The translations under genes were made by a program, and so were the position numbers. Positions 6,404 through 14,052 of a stretch of 14,053 nt of DNA are shown one piece after another; the first letter of the stretch is position 1; each line of letters begins with the position of its first letter. The notes below the pieces were generated by a model. It worked only from the letters and a program-made list of their open reading frames with translations. It was not told where the DNA came from and made no database searches. This DNA comes from Pseudomonadota bacterium (GTDB taxonomy: Bacteria; Pseudomonadota; Alphaproteobacteria; Rhizobiales; Beijerinckiaceae): positions 1 through 14,053 of the forward strand of contig JAGTAM010000549.1 of assembly GCA_023422485.1 (NCBI GenBank), in the 5' to 3' direction.

Positions 6404-7750
6404 CTATCGCTCCCGGAATGCGCGACTAAACTGATCTTGCAGCGGTTTGATGAGATAAGACATCGCCGTCCGCTCATCTGTCGCGACCTGAACCTCGACC
6501 GGCATTCCGGGTACGAGGCGGCTGGCGCCTCCTAATCGCTCGAGCTCTCCGTCTTGGAGTTCGATATGCCCGACATAGAACGACTCGTCGCGCGGGCCCT
6601 TCGTCGTTGAGGGCGAGACGTAGGTCAGCACCCCCTTGAGTTCCGGCGTCGTGCGCTGGCTGAAGGCCGTGAAGCGGACCCGGGCCGCGCGGCCGACGCC
6701 GGTCTGGTCGATGCTGGTCGGCGGGATGCGGATCTCGATTCTGAGCCGCGCATCCTCGGGCACCACGGTCGCCAGGATGTCGGCGGGGGTGACGACGCCG
6801 CCGACAGTGAAGGTCTTCAACTCGTGCAGGACACCGGTGACGGGGGCACGGATCTCCGTGCGCGTCAGGCGGTCCTCCAGCGCCACGCGGCGATTGCTCA
6901 GTTCCGCCGCCTTGGCGTCGACCTGGCTGAGTTCGCGCTGCGCCTCGGTCCGTGCGGTGTCGCCGATCGCAATGATCTGGACACGAATCTCGCTCGTCCG
7001 CGTGTTGGCCCGTGCGATCGAGGCTTCCAGGGATCCCTGCTCGCCGGCGAGGCGGTGCTTGTCGCGGGTGATCGGAAGGAAGCGGGAACTCTCGTAGAGC
7101 TGCTTCTCCACGAGGGTCGCCAGCTTGCCATGCTCGTGGGTGAGGACGGTCAGTTCGTCTCTCTTGGCGTCGCGCTGCTTAGTGAGGCCGGCGATCTCCT
7201 CGGCAATCTGCCCGATCTGGAGTTCGAGCTGCTGGCGCTGGCTGTCACGGCTGGAAAGATTGCCCCGGAACAGCCGGAGCTCGCCCTCCAGGATCGACTG
7301 CACCTCGACATCCGGACGAAGCAGGGCCTGCGGGAAACTCACCTCGCGCTGCCCGTCGCGCTCCGCCAGGAGCCGCGCCTTCTTGGCGGCGAGTTCCACC
7401 AGTTGGCCCTTGACGATCGCGAGTTCGGCACGGGTCTGCGCGTCGTCGATCCTGAGAAGCACTTGGTTGGCCGTGACAGGCTGGCCGTCGCGCACGAGAA
7501 TCTCGCCGACCACGCCGCCGTCGCGGTGCTGCACGGACTTGGCCCGCTGATCGACCGCGACCGTCCCGGAGGCGAGGATTGCGCCGCTGAGATCGGTGGT
7601 GGCGGCCCAGCCGCCGACGCCGCCGACGAGGGCCACGCCGAAGATGAAGCCCGCGACGATGCGAGGACCGACCGAGAACGCGAGGTCAGCGCGGGATTGC
7701 GGATCGTGCCGCCGCAGTGGGCGGGGCGTCCGATCAGGAGATGCAGGCAT
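6404..7750 (-). CDS. HlyD-family type I secretion membrane fusion protein (PrsE-like)
   Basis: A 448-residue periplasmic adaptor of a type I secretion system. It would bridge the inner-membrane ABC transporter and an outer-membrane TolC-type channel. Seen: a basic cytoplasmic N-terminus (1-28), one membrane segment (about 30-50, IVAGFIFGVALVGGVGGWAA), the first half of a lipoyl domain (about 68-102, with GGVVGEILVRDGQPV), a long alpha-helical coiled coil (about 104-290, Gln/Glu/Leu-rich), the second lipoyl half and beta-barrel (about 293-380, RTEIRAPVTGVLHELK), and a C-terminal GMPVEVQV segment. Length is typical of the HlyD/PrsE/PrtE group. The start at 7750 has GGAGAAGG a few nt upstream. 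It begins 21 nt after the RTX gene on the same strand, so it is the last gene of the secretion operon. Confidence 0.92.
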   Translation of the reverse strand: MPASPDRTPRPLRRHDPQSRADLAFSVGPRIVAGFIFGVALVGGVGGWAATTDLSGAILASGTVAVDQRAKSVQHRDGGVVGEILVRDGQPVTANQVLLRIDDAQTRAELAIVKGQLVELAAKKARLLAERDGQREVSFPQALLRPDVEVQSILEGELRLFRGNLSSRDSQRQQLELQIGQIAEEIAGLTKQRDAKRDELTVLTHEHGKLATLVEKQLYESSRFLPITRDKHRLAGEQGSLEASIARANTRTSEIRVQIIAIGDTARTEAQRELSQVDAKAAELSNRRVALEDRLTRTEIRAPVTGVLHELKTFTVGGVVTPADILATVVPEDARLRIEIRIPPTSIDQTGVGRAARVRFTAFSQRTTPELKGVLTYVSPSTTKGPRDESFYVGHIELQDGELERLGGASRLVPGMPVEVQVATDERTAMSYLIKPLQDQFSRAFRER

Positions 7751-7771
7751 GGTCCTTCTCCAGCTTCGATC

Positions 7772-9937
7772 TCAGGGGTGGGTCGTCGGCGGTTCTGTGA
7801 ACGGCGCGGGGGCGAACCGCAGGGCGTGCTCGCCGTCCAGGACGACGGTGGTCTCAAAGGTGTCGTCATGGTCGAGGTCGGCCGAGACGAACGTGCAGTC
7901 CCGGCCTTCGAAACGATCGAACCGGCACAGGATCCCTGTCGGCGCATCGCTCCCGCCCTGCAGCGCTTCGGCGAGCGGGCGACCGGCCGTGGTATCTTCG
8001 AACAGGGCATATCGGACGAGGTCGATGTAATCCCCGACCGAGAAATCCGTGATCTGCACGACCTGGGTGTCGTCTCGAGTCTCGGTAGGCGCGGTGAATG
8101 CGAACACGTCGCGCCCGGAACCGCCGGTGAGCACGAGATCCCGGTCGCCGACCACGAAGCGGTCGTCCCCCGATCCGGCGATGATCACCTCGACCGAGGC
8201 GATCCGGTCGAGGCCGAGCTCCCCGGCGGACACGGTTTCGCTGATCAGGTTGACCACGAGATCGACCGTGGTGTCCGAGAGGTCGAGCGTATCCCGCCCC
8301 GAACCGCCGTCGAGAGCGTCCTCCTGCCCGTCGAGGACGAGGACGAGGACGTCGTCGCCCTCGCCGCCCAGGACAACGTCCCGCCCGGCTCCATCCGAGA
8401 TCACGTCCGCGCCGTCGCCGCCCTGCAGCCGGTCATTGCCCGCATCACCGACGAGCACGTCTGCACCGGTGCCGCCGGACATATCGTCGTCGCCCGCGGC
8501 ACCGTAGAGGCGGTCGTCTCCTGCGCCGCCGAGGACGAGATCGTCGCCGTCGCCCCCGTCCAGGATGTCGCGTCCCTCGCCGCCGTCGAGCAGGTCATTC
8601 CCCGTCTCACCGAACAGGAGGTCGTCGCCCGCCTCACCGAACAGGCGGTCGTGACCCGCGCCGCCCCAGACGATATCCGCGCCCGTCCCGGCGAACACGA
8701 CGTCGTCACCTGTGCCGGCCAGGATCGTATCGGCGCCGTCGCCCGCAATCACATGGTCGCTGCCGCTGCCGGCCTCGACGAGGTCGTCGCCGCCCCGGGC
8801 ATCGACGTTGTCGTCGCCTTCTCCGGCCGAGATGTCGTCCGCGCAGGGCGTGCCGAGGATGAGGTCGTCGCCGTCGGTGCCGCCGATCAAGGCCCGTTCG
8901 AGGACGGTGAGATGAGCCGTTCGGGCGACCGAGAACTCGCCGTCCGTCACCGCGTAGGCAATCGTGACCGGTCCGGGCGCGTCGGCGTCGAACACCCATC
9001 CCGACCCATCGGCCGTCACGGTACCGGAGGAGACACGAACGTCGCGGACAGTGAGCACGTCTCCATCCGGGTCGCTGGCGCCACGAAGGAGATCGCTCAG
9101 GGCGATGGTGAGGAGCGCGCAGCCCGCGATGTCGCCGAGCTGGACCGGGCCGTTCACGACGGGTGCGCGGTTGCGTTGTGCTGTCGGCCCGTCATCCCGG
9201 CCACGGGGAGGCGTCGCCGGATCGGGGGAGGGGGGATCGCCGCCGGGTGTCGAACCGGGGGGCACTGGGACCCCGCCCTCCGGGGGGGCAGTTCCTTGCG
9301 GGTTCGATCCACCTTGCCCCTCGATCCCTTGATCCGGCCCCTCTCCCTTGTCCTCTCCGTGCGGCCGGGCGGGCGTCTGCGCCCCGTCGCCGGGCTCCTG
9401 CGGCTCCGGGCGGCCTGCATCCTGCGGCCGGCCGCCGCCGCTCGTCTGCCCCCCTCCGCGCCCGCCCGATCCGGCGGCGAGGGAACCGCCATTGTCATTG
9501 ATCGGCTGAGGGATGATCGGCGACGCCTTGAAGTCGCTGAGGTCCGGACGCGGGTCGGGCTTGGCGAAGCGCAGCCCACGCGAGAACAGTTCGTGCCCGT
9601 CGTCGAACAGGGACATGCCGGCTTGCAGGACCGGAGAGGGCGGCTCGGCCAGCGGCCTCGGTGCCTCGGCGGCCTTTCCCGAGACCGGCGCGGCGAGCTC
9701 CTCGGAATGGACGAGGCGCAGGGCGTCGGCGCGGGCGGCCACGGCCTCCGGCTCCACCTCTTCTGCCAGGGTCGCGCGGGGCATAAAAATGGACTTGAGG
9801 TAGGCCGCCACGGCCGCGACGGCGATGGCGGCGTAATAGGGGGCGCCTGAGCGCCGGTCGGCGCTGCGCGAGACGTAGCGCTCGGCCCCCTCGGCCGCGT
9901 CCCGGCCGGGCTTCGTGCCCTTGATCTCGATCGTCAT
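7772..9937 (-). CDS. Membrane-anchored RTX calcium-binding protein with cadherin-like domain
   Basis: A 721-residue protein of unknown role. Seen in order: a basic N-terminus (1-31), a hydrophobic segment (about 32-49, PYYAAIAVAAVAAYL) that by the positive-inside rule would leave the rest in the periplasm or outside, a Gly/Pro-rich disordered linker (about 150-255), a cadherin-like domain (about 257-347, NRAPVV...SDPDGD...YAVTDGEFSV), RTX nonapeptides of GGxGxDxLx type (about 351-535), and a further RTX-like C-terminal part (about 588-710). The protein ends in PPTTHP, not in the acidic-plus-hydrophobic tail common on PrtD-type substrates. It has four cysteines (273, 365, 671, 681), unusual for a type I substrate. 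Its ATG overlaps the transporter stop as ATGA, so translation is coupled. It may be a surface or periplasmic accessory of the secretion system rather than a freely secreted cargo; this is inference. Confidence 0.85.
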   Translation of the reverse strand: MTIEIKGTKPGRDAAEGAERYVSRSADRRSGAPYYAAIAVAAVAAYLKSIFMPRATLAEEVEPEAVAARADALRLVHSEELAAPVSGKAAEAPRPLAEPPSPVLQAGMSLFDDGHELFSRGLRFAKPDPRPDLSDFKASPIIPQPINDNGGSLAAGSGGRGGGQTSGGGRPQDAGRPEPQEPGDGAQTPARPHGEDKGEGPDQGIEGQGGSNPQGTAPPEGGVPVPPGSTPGGDPPSPDPATPPRGRDDGPTAQRNRAPVVNGPVQLGDIAGCALLTIALSDLLRGASDPDGDVLTVRDVRVSSGTVTADGSGWVFDADAPGPVTIAYAVTDGEFSVARTAHLTVLERALIGGTDGDDLILGTPCADDISAGEGDDNVDARGGDDLVEAGSGSDHVIAGDGADTILAGTGDDVVFAGTGADIVWGGAGHDRLFGEAGDDLLFGETGNDLLDGGEGRDILDGGDGDDLVLGGAGDDRLYGAAGDDDMSGGTGADVLVGDAGNDRLQGGDGADVISDGAGRDVVLGGEGDDVLVLVLDGQEDALDGGSGRDTLDLSDTTVDLVVNLISETVSAGELGLDRIASVEVIIAGSGDDRFVVGDRDLVLTGGSGRDVFAFTAPTETRDDTQVVQITDFSVGDYIDLVRYALFEDTTAGRPLAEALQGGSDAPTGILCRFDRFEGRDCTFVSADLDHDDTFETTVVLDGEHALRFAPAPFTEPPTTHP
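8333..8887 (-). repeat. RTX nonapeptide repeat block of the membrane-anchored RTX protein
   Basis: About twenty tandem nonapeptides close to GGxGxDxLx, for example GGAGDDRLY and GGEGRDILD, encode a parallel beta-roll that binds Ca2+. The DNA repeats run at a 27-nt period. The run is interrupted in places by GEAGDDLLF-type variants, then breaks up into a non-repetitive stretch at about residue 535. Confidence 0.9.
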
Positions 9938-11700
9938 GCCGGCACCCGCTCCGGCACGGAGCGCTCCCTGTTGTCCTGGGCTGCGTCGAGCCTGGCCGCA
10001 CTATCGCGGGCAGCTTTGCCGAGAATCGCTTCCTTCGGCCCGAAGGCGGTGAGCTTGCCATCCTGGATCACCGCGACGAGATCCACGGCCGCGAGCACGC
10101 TGGGGCGGTGGGCGATCACGATCGCGATGCCGCCGCGCAACCGCACGCCGTGGATCGCCGCGGCGAGCGCCGCCTCGCCCTCGGCATCGAGATTGGCGTT
10201 CGGCTCGTCGAGGACGACGAGGAACGGGTTGCCGTAGAGCGCGCGAGCCAGCGCGATCCGCTGCCGCTGCCCGCCCGAGAGCGCCGTTCCGAGCGGTCCG
10301 AGTTCGGTCTTGTAACCGTCGGGCATGCGCAGGATCATCTCGTGCACGCCCGCCGCCTGCGCAGCCGCCACGACCAGCGCCGGGTCGCTGTCCTCGGCCA
10401 GGCGCGCGATGTTCTCCTCGACCGTCGCGTCCATGAGGCAGACCTCCTGGGGCAGGTAGCCGATCATCGCGCCCAGGCTCGCCTCGTCCCATTGCGGCAG
10501 GTCGGCCTCATCGAGCCGGACGCTGCCGCGCAGCAGCGGCCAGATTCCGGTCAGCGCGCGGCCGAGGGTGGTCTTGCCACCGCCGCTCGGCCCGATGACG
10601 CCGAGCGCCTGACCGGCCTTGAGTTCGAACCCGACATCCGAGAGGAGGACGCGCCCGGAGCCAGGGGCGGCGACCGTGATGTGACCGACCCTCAGCGACC
10701 GGCGCGCGGGCGGCAGCGGCATTGGCGGCTCGGCCGCGGCCAACGCGATCACGGTCTCCTTCAGGCGCCGGAAGGCGGTCCGCGCGGCCAGGATCACCTT
10801 CCAGTTGCCGATCGCCTGATCGATGGGCGCCATGGCGCGGGCGGAGGTGATCGAAGCGGCGATGATGGCGCCGGCGGAGAGTTCGCCGCCGATGACGAGG
10901 TAGGCGCCGAGCCCGAGCACCGCCGATTGCAGGATCATGCGAAGCACGCGCGCGATCGCCCCGAAGGTGCCGCTGATGTCGGTCGTGCGGGTCTGCAGGT
11001 CGAGGTGCTCGTCGTTGGCGCGGCGGTAGCGGTCCACCGCCCGGTCGGCGAAGCCCATCGCCTTGAGGACCTCGGCACTGCGCGCATTCGAATCCGCGAT
11101 GGCGTTGCGGGCGACCACGGCCTGCTGCGTGGCGCCGGTCCAGCGGCGGGTCAGGAGTTCGGCGAGGATCGTCAGCAGGGCGAGGACGACCGCCCCCGCG
11201 ACGGTGAGCGCGCCGAGATAGGGGTGCAGCATGTAGACGAAGACGAGGAAGACCGGCACCCACGGCAGGTCGAACAGGGCGACGAGGCCGGGACTGCCGA
11301 GGAAGCCGCGCACGGTATCGACGTCGCGGCCGCGCTCCATTGCCTCCGCGGTCGAGAAGCCGAAGCGCGGCATGTCGATCCCGACCCGCTGCGCAAGCGG
11401 GGCGACCCGGCGATCGAACTGCGCCCCGAGCCGAACCAGGATCTGCGAGCGAAGGACGTCGAACAGGCCCTGCGCCAGGTAGAGGCCGATGGCGAGGATC
11501 GACAGCCCGACGAGCGTCGGCAGGCTGCCGCTCGGCAGGGCGCGGTCATAGACCTGCAGCATGTAGAAGGAGCCGGTCAGCGCCAGGATGTTGATGATCC
11601 CGGACATCCCGAACAGGAAGACGAAGGGCCCCCGGATGCTTCGGGTGAGCTGCTCGGCGCACCGTTGCTGAGCGAGCTTCTTCTGATCTCTGGAACGCAT
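9934..11700 (-). CDS. Type I secretion system permease/ATPase (PrtD/PrsD-like ABC transporter)
   Basis: A 588-residue half-size ABC exporter that drives one-step export of C-terminally tagged proteins from the cytoplasm. Seen: membrane domain (about 25-290) with hydrophobic helices near 26-49, 60-82, 147-183 and 255-285, and a nucleotide-binding domain (about 336-565) with Walker A GPSGGGKTTLG (370-380), Q-loop YLPQE, signature LSGGQRQRIALARAL (474-488), Walker B FLVVLDEP (493-500) and H-loop IVIAHRPS. There is no N-terminal C39-like or peptidase domain, which places it in the PrtD/AprD/PrsD group that exports RTX proteases, lipases and glycanases. The ATG at 11700 has a GGGGGAG ribosome site. 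It lies 60 nt after the peroxidase gene and overlaps the next gene by ATGA. The peroxidase-RTX protein is its most likely cargo. Confidence 0.95.
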   Translation of the reverse strand: MRSRDQKKLAQQRCAEQLTRSIRGPFVFLFGMSGIINILALTGSFYMLQVYDRALPSGSLPTLVGLSILAIGLYLAQGLFDVLRSQILVRLGAQFDRRVAPLAQRVGIDMPRFGFSTAEAMERGRDVDTVRGFLGSPGLVALFDLPWVPVFLVFVYMLHPYLGALTVAGAVVLALLTILAELLTRRWTGATQQAVVARNAIADSNARSAEVLKAMGFADRAVDRYRRANDEHLDLQTRTTDISGTFGAIARVLRMILQSAVLGLGAYLVIGGELSAGAIIAASITSARAMAPIDQAIGNWKVILAARTAFRRLKETVIALAAAEPPMPLPPARRSLRVGHITVAAPGSGRVLLSDVGFELKAGQALGVIGPSGGGKTTLGRALTGIWPLLRGSVRLDEADLPQWDEASLGAMIGYLPQEVCLMDATVEENIARLAEDSDPALVVAAAQAAGVHEMILRMPDGYKTELGPLGTALSGGQRQRIALARALYGNPFLVVLDEPNANLDAEGEAALAAAIHGVRLRGGIAIVIAHRPSVLAAVDLVAVIQDGKLTAFGPKEAILGKAARDSAARLDAAQDNRERSVPERVPA

Positions 11701-11707
11701 GGCAGGC

Positions 11708-11756
11708 TCTCCCCCTCGTCAGGCAGGGGGGCCGGGCCCCTGGCCGGGGCCCGGCC
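11708..11756 (-). promoter_or_regulatory. Intercistronic GC hairpin and possible ribosome-site sequestering structure before the ABC gene
   Basis: GGCCGGGCCCC (11730-11740) and GGGGCCCGGCC (11746-11756) form a perfect 11-bp stem with a 5-nt loop directly after the peroxidase stop. On the transcribed strand a C-run (11731-11726) follows and could pair with the G-run of the ABC ribosome site (11715-11711) across a 10-nt loop, competing slightly with the base of the main stem. There is no T-tract. It may protect the peroxidase mRNA 3' end, terminate part of the transcripts, or damp translation of the transporter; the choice is inference. Confidence 0.5.
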
Positions 11757-11760
11757 AGGA

Positions 11761-14052
11761 TCAGAGCGCGAAGTCCGCCGCCGTGGGGGCCGTGTTGCCC
11801 TTGATCGACAGCTTGAACTCGGGGGAGGCATCGCCGCCCGTGTTCCCCTGGACGACGACGTAATCGCCGTCGTCCCGCGTCTCCTGCGTCACCAGGAGCT
11901 GCCCGACCCCCGTGAAGGCGGCGCCGGTGGCCAGCGTGAAGGCTTGGTTCCCGGCCGCCCCGGCATCGGCATCGACCGCGCTGAGGTCGATCTTGTCGCC
12001 CGGCCGGAAGCCCTCGATGGTGTCGCCGTCCGCGGCCGCCGCGGAGCCGAAGCGGTAGGTGTCGCTGCCCTCGCCGCCATCCATCACGTTCACGGCGTCG
12101 CTCGCCGTGATGTCGTCGTTGCCGGAGCCGGTGACCACGTTCTCGACGCCCCAGAGCACGTCGCGACCCGATTGGGTGCTCGTGGCGCTGCCGCGCCCGG
12201 CCAGACCCGTCCCGAGATTGACCGCGATGTTGGCGGTGATGGCCGACATGTCGAGCGTGTCGCTCCCCAAGCCGCCGCCCATCTCGTCGCCCCAGTAGGT
12301 GTCGTCGCCGTCGCCGATCTCGACCACGAACAGGTCGTCGCCCTCGCCGCCGATGACCGTGTCCCGGCCGGCGCCGCCGGTCACGAGGTCGTTGCCGGCC
12401 CCAGCGAGGATGCGGTCGTTGCCGCCGTCGCCGTAGACCATGTCGGCCCCGCCGCCGGTGAGGACGTCGTCGTCGCCGGCACCGGCGAACACCACGTCCC
12501 GGCCCACGCCGGCATCGACGAAGTCGTTGCCGTCACCGGCTCGGATCACGTCGGCCCCACCGCCGGAGAGGATGTTGTCGTCCCCGTCCAGACCGAGGAT
12601 GGTGTCCGGCCCCTCCGTCCCCTTGAGGACGTCGGCGCCCAGGCCGCCGGCGATGACACCGGGTGCGTGGTTGACGGGCGGGTTAGGACCGGTCCCCGGA
12701 CCGTCCTCGCCATCATCCTCGCCCCCGCCGACCGGGTCGGTCGTCCCGTCCCCGTCGCCTTGCCCGTCGTCGTCATCGTCATCATCGTCGTCGCCGGAAC
12801 CATCCCCGCCGCCGACCGGGTCCGTTACGCCGTCGTCATCGTCATCATCGTCGTCGCCTCCGCCGACGGGATCGGTCGGGCCGTCGTCATCGTCTTCGTC
12901 ATCTTCGTCGCCGCCGCCCACAGGATCGGTGGTGCCGTCGTCGTCATCGTCGTCGCCGGGCTCCGTCCCCGGCCCATCCTCGTCGGACACCTCGAAGATG
13001 TGTTCCGGCAGGACGGTCAGGCCGGTGTTGCGGGCAACGATGTCCGAGAATTCCTGGCCGTCGATGAAGTTTTCGTAGAAGTCGAAGTTGTCGAAGCGCT
13101 CGAGGTAATAGAAGCGGTCGCCGTCCTGCAGCCGGTCGAACTGCTCGTGCAGCACGACCCAGAAGGTCTGGCCGACCACGCCTCCGTTGATGTGCTTTTC
13201 GGCGAGACCGCCGACCCAGAGATCGAGCCGGTCGATCCCCTTCACGATGCCGGTCCCGTCTGCCTGCATGGCGACCGCGATATCGCCGTTGATCGCCCGG
13301 AAAGCCGCGATGTCCGCCGCGGCGAGGACGAGGTCCGGATAGGCTTGCCGGAACTGCGCGATCACCGCGTCGCTGAGGCCGTTGCGCGCCTGGAAGTCCT
13401 CCCAGGAGGCGTAGGGCGAGAGGTCGCCGCCGGCGAAGCCCACCGCGTCCCGGATGTAGGGGTTGGTGGAGGCGGCGAGGTCGGCCCGGACTTGGTTGAG
13501 GGTGCCGAGGCCCACGTCCCAGCCGCGGGCCACGTTGAAGGCGAACAGGTCGGCCCGGATGCGCACGAGGTCGTTGCGGACCGCGTCGACGATGTTGAAG
13601 TCCACATCCTCGGCCGCCTGCTCGATCGTGCCGCCGATGATGCCGCCGACGCCGTACTGGGCGTAGCCGGGCTGCGGCACGTAGCCGGGAGGCAGCGGCG
13701 CGGTGAACACCGAGGGATCGTTGCTCGGGTTGAGGAAGGCGTCGAACAGGCTGACCGGGATGGTCTGACCGTCCGCGCCCTTCACGTTCAGCGTCTGTCC
13801 GATCAGCGAGTGGCCGAAGCGGAACACCGCCGCCGCGAATTCGTGGCTGATCGCGACATCCACGCTCGGATCGTAGGCCTCGAAGCCGTGCGTGCCGTCC
13901 GAGCGCAGGCCGCCGATCAGCGTTTCCAGGTACTCGTCGAAGACGACGCGCTGATACTCCGCCTCGTTGACCATCTTGGCGGCCTGGAACACCTGCTCGG
14001 GCGTGCCCTCGAAGCCGGATTCGAGCAGTTTCTCGACGTGGTAGTTGTGGTT
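11761..14052 (-). CDS. Animal-type haem peroxidase with RTX repeats and type I secretion C-terminus (partial at right edge)
   Basis: The frame is open to the right edge; 763 residues are visible and the real start lies outside. Residues 1 to about 350 form the C-terminal half of an animal haem peroxidase domain (myeloperoxidase/peroxidasin superfamily). They include the probable proximal haem ligand His81 in FRFGHSLIG, FNVARGWDVG (about 172-181), and LDLWVGGLAEKH and QTFWVVLHEQFDRLQDGDRF. The distal His and calcium loop are expected upstream, outside the window. Then come an Asp-rich linker (about 357-460), RTX nonapeptides (about 465-575), and a serralysin-like C-terminal domain with DTIEGFRPGDKIDLSAVDA, ending ADFAL, an acidic residue plus hydrophobic tail of the kind recognised by PrtD-type exporters. 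It would be exported unfolded and fold in Ca2+. Substrate unknown; related RTX peroxidases have been linked to Mn(II) oxidation and superoxide production. Only one residue position differs strikingly: W178 replaces the usual Arg of the RGRD motif. Confidence 0.9.
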   Translation of the reverse strand, partial: NHNYHVEKLLESGFEGTPEQVFQAAKMVNEAEYQRVVFDEYLETLIGGLRSDGTHGFEAYDPSVDVAISHEFAAAVFRFGHSLIGQTLNVKGADGQTIPVSLFDAFLNPSNDPSVFTAPLPPGYVPQPGYAQYGVGGIIGGTIEQAAEDVDFNIVDAVRNDLVRIRADLFAFNVARGWDVGLGTLNQVRADLAASTNPYIRDAVGFAGGDLSPYASWEDFQARNGLSDAVIAQFRQAYPDLVLAAADIAAFRAINGDIAVAMQADGTGIVKGIDRLDLWVGGLAEKHINGGVVGQTFWVVLHEQFDRLQDGDRFYYLERFDNFDFYENFIDGQEFSDIVARNTGLTVLPEHIFEVSDEDGPGTEPGDDDDDDGTTDPVGGGDEDDEDDDDGPTDPVGGGDDDDDDDDGVTDPVGGGDGSGDDDDDDDDDGQGDGDGTTDPVGGGEDDGEDGPGTGPNPPVNHAPGVIAGGLGADVLKGTEGPDTILGLDGDDNILSGGGADVIRAGDGNDFVDAGVGRDVVFAGAGDDDVLTGGGADMVYGDGGNDRILAGAGNDLVTGGAGRDTVIGGEGDDLFVVEIGDGDDTYWGDEMGGGLGSDTLDMSAITANIAVNLGTGLAGRGSATSTQSGRDVLWGVENVVTGSGNDDITASDAVNVMDGGEGSDTYRFGSAAAADGDTIEGFRPGDKIDLSAVDADAGAAGNQAFTLATGAAFTGVGQLLVTQETRDDGDYVVVQGNTGGDASPEFKLSIKGNTAPTAADFAL
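12331..12642 (-). repeat. RTX nonapeptide repeats of the haem peroxidase
   Basis: About ten nonapeptides, for example GLDGDDNIL, GGGADVIRA, GDGNDFVDA and GGAGRDTVI, form a predicted Ca2+-binding beta-roll. They lie between the acidic linker and the serralysin-like C-terminal domain. Confidence 0.88.
12673..12984 (-). repeat. Asp-rich imperfect tandem repeats in the peroxidase linker
   Basis: The encoded linker carries four copies of TDPVGGG followed by D/E runs of 4 to 9 residues. Copy-to-copy distances are 18, 17 and 28 residues. On the + strand this appears as GTCGTCATC runs. The uniform GAC/GAT tracts make the stretch prone to slippage and copy-number change. It separates the catalytic domain from the RTX domain and is very acidic, so it is presumably disordered until it binds cations. 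Confidence 0.88.

Noticed and set aside
8333..8887. 27-nt periodic repeats as a possible CRISPR or satellite array
   Set aside because: The period equals nine codons and the units encode degenerate GGxGxDxLx peptides in frame, so this is RTX coding sequence.
6824..9850. A 1008-residue open frame on the + strand opposite the HlyD and RTX genes
   Set aside because: It is antisense to two clearly coding genes, has no family motif, and long antisense frames are a routine effect of high-GC codon bias and GAC/GGC-rich RTX repeats.
12700..12960. GTCGTCATC microsatellite as non-coding simple repeat
   Set aside because: It is in frame with the peroxidase-RTX gene and codes for the Asp-rich linker.
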